From: Flammula alnicola
Lineage: Eukaryota > Basidiomycota > Agaricomycetes > Agaricales > Strophariaceae
NCBI GenBank assembly: GCA_015499995.1
Contig: JADNRV010000630.1
Coordinates: 1-20,907 of the forward strand
Reading direction: 5' to 3'
Length of the DNA: 20,907 nt
In this document: positions 19,443 to 20,907 of the stretch, piece by piece
Position numbering within the stretch: position 1 is the stretch's first letter
How the letters are laid out: the number at the start of each line of letters is the position of its first letter
Translations under genes and position numbers: made by a program
The notes under the pieces: model-generated
What the model saw: only the letters and a program-made list of their open reading frames with translations
What the model was told of the DNA's origin: nothing
Databases searched by the model: none

Positions 19443-20907
19443 ATGCCGACCACTAACTATACCCACCCAACGTACTGCATTCCATTCGTTACAACTGGTT
19501 GCTCTTTTGGTCGAACCTGTTCACTTCGCCATGACATCTTCAAGTGTTCTTGTGGCCTTATCCTTCTCCTTGCGTACCAGACGCCGCATCTTCAGGGGAA
19601 ACGACACCAGAAGTTGCTCTTGGGCACGGAACCTCGAAAGCAACTTCGCCAAAAGCTGCAGAGGAGAAGTGGAAATGTTGCTCAATCTTCGCAAGGCGAT
19701 CGCACTGTAAGTACATTTTGGCCAAATGCTATGATATTCTATGTGCCCATGTCGTTCTTTTTCCTTCAACAGAACCATCATACGACGGAAACGCATGAGC
19801 AGTTCATGAAGTGTGAACATTGCCGAAAGCAAGTCGAAAACGCGGCTTACGATGCTCATGTTGAAGAGCATATCAGGCAACAGCACGTCGAAGAGATGAA
19901 CGCAGACCTTGAACGGGCTGCGGAGGACAAGGAGGGAGTCACGGTGACTGGAAGAGCCGGAGTCGACTTTGGCATCTTGGACACGGATAATGCAGTAGAA
20001 GTCACTATCTCGGTTACCAGTGCAAACTGGCCAGTTGCACTGCGAACTTGCAGGTTGCGATCGTCCAATCGCGGGGACGAGCATGGGACCCAGTGAGTTC
20101 CAGCCCAAAAATGTTGCCTAAAATGATGAACATCCCATTCTTTAGCTTCTCTGCTCGACTGAGAGGAAAGTCGCGTGTTGTACAGAAAGAAATGACTCGG
20201 CAGGTGTCGATCATCCTTCATCCTGCCTTTGCAGGGCATTACGAAGATACCCTCGAACTCGTGTTTTTCAACATGGAACAGAAATCTGCTTTCGTCATCA
20301 CGCGCAGGGTGGAAGCGACCGTTGGGTCTAGGGAGGATCACGAACTCCTCAAGCCAAAAGCTCCTTACTTTCGTCGGAAGATCCTCAAGTTCAATCCCGT
20401 TGGCCCGATTGTGCCGAGTTCAAGGCCACCAGTTTGGACGAAAACGGCGTGGGTCCAAAAACTTCCCCTGTTCAACCCTCCCCGCCGTCTCATCGAAGCA
20501 GCCTATGGTCCTGGTGCAAACACTCAGCAGGCACTATCCAAGGTTAAGCGCTTTATGCCCGTTTTCGATGAAAAGACATACGGGGCTTGGTTCCAAGTGC
20601 TGTTATATATTGAAGAAGAGAGGGTCAAGTTAGTACTGTACGATTGAATGCCACCCTTTCATCTTATTAACGTCATTCATTCAGGCTGGACTTGGATGCT
20701 TACTCGCTAACCGAGGTTGAATTGCAGCCGGATTACCCCCGCTATAAGTTTGTCATTCTTCGTAGTCTAAAGCATAACCGTATTGACATGCTATACGCAG
20801 GCTCTTGGTGGAAGGTCTAGCCGAAAACCGGCCTTCTGTGCTTGTTGGTGACTTTATCCTTGTGAGCCACTCGGAATCCTCGGACACTGTCAATACACGC
20901 ACCTGGC
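19443..20907 (+). CDS. SDE3: SDE3/MOV10-like RNA helicase, N-terminal part, zinc-finger type (partial)
   Basis: The gene runs off the window. Exons 19443-19706, 19773-20092, 20146-20628, 20685-20747 and 20801-20907+ give the first 412 residues without any frame break. The N-terminus has a CCCH finger (C-x7-C-x5-C-x3-H, residues about 12-29). A C2H2-like unit follows (KCSCG..HLQGKRH). A further Cys/His finger is KCEHC..AHVEEH, coded near 19808-19872. After these come HFSARLRGK, GHYEDTLELVFF, a VGSREDHELLKPKAPY block, FVITRR, RPPVWTK, LLYIEEERVKLDL and GLAENRPSVLVGDFILV. These are the conserved pre-helicase blocks of the SDE3/MOV10 family, SF1 RNA helicases linked to RNA silencing. The helicase motifs themselves lie beyond 20907, so activity is inferred. 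Introns are 53-66 nt. The 66-nt first intron keeps the frame open and could be retained. Confidence 0.85.

Noticed and set aside
20030..20100. Suspected frameshift in the helicase gene where two frames both look protein-like
   Set aside because: The intron 20093-20145 joins the first frame (SSNRGDEHGT) to the HFSARLRGK block in phase, so no shift is needed.
1..20907. CRISPR array, bacterial operon or biosynthetic gene cluster
   Set aside because: No spaced direct repeats; genes are intron-rich, eukaryotic and functionally unrelated.

Overview
The window looks like nuclear DNA of a basidiomycete fungus, most likely an Agaricomycete; I cannot name the species. The evidence is dense short introns (about 48-87 nt, GT..AG, CTNAY-like branch sites), up to 20 exons per gene, an intron-bearing nuclear tRNA, and fungal families (GPI-GnT catalytic subunit, SREBP/Sre1, aminopeptidase P, a SDE3/MOV10-type helicase with zinc fingers).

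Layout. The left third (1-6.28 kb) is gene-poor. It holds two paralogous minus-strand genes for small proteins (996-1467 and 3221-3731) whose motif layout recalls the MazF/PemK fold, a decayed coding fragment (about 2715-2970), and a 648-bp TA-flanked MITE (5146-5793). An intact 7-exon alpha/beta-hydrolase lies on the minus strand at 6286-7700. A 1.07-kb element with about 85-bp terminal inverted repeats and a 9-10 bp target duplication (8464-9535) ends about 100 bp before the next gene. That gene is a 10-exon PIG-A/SPT14 homologue (9645-11523). A 280-bp foldback element with a perfect 36-bp palindrome near its centre (about 11709-11989) and a minus-strand tRNA-Arg(CCT) with a 13-nt intron (12113-12196) follow. 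Then come an SREBP/Sre1-like membrane-bound bHLH factor (12411-15544), aminopeptidase P (15995-18995, 20 exons including one of 7 nt), and the 5' part of a SDE3/MOV10-like RNA helicase (19443 to the window edge).

The genes do not form an evident pathway or cluster. The links are loose: GPI3/PIG-A makes the first GPI intermediate at the ER, and Sre1 is an ER-membrane sterol/oxygen sensor. A CACGTG E-box sits upstream of SRE1.

The main anomaly is a run of single-base indels. SPT14 carries eight, all reading as 1-nt deletions; SRE1 carries about nine; aminopeptidase P about three. The alpha/beta-hydrolase and the helicase have none. Conserved protein continues on both sides of nearly every shift, so local assembly error or very recent decay are the two leading explanations.
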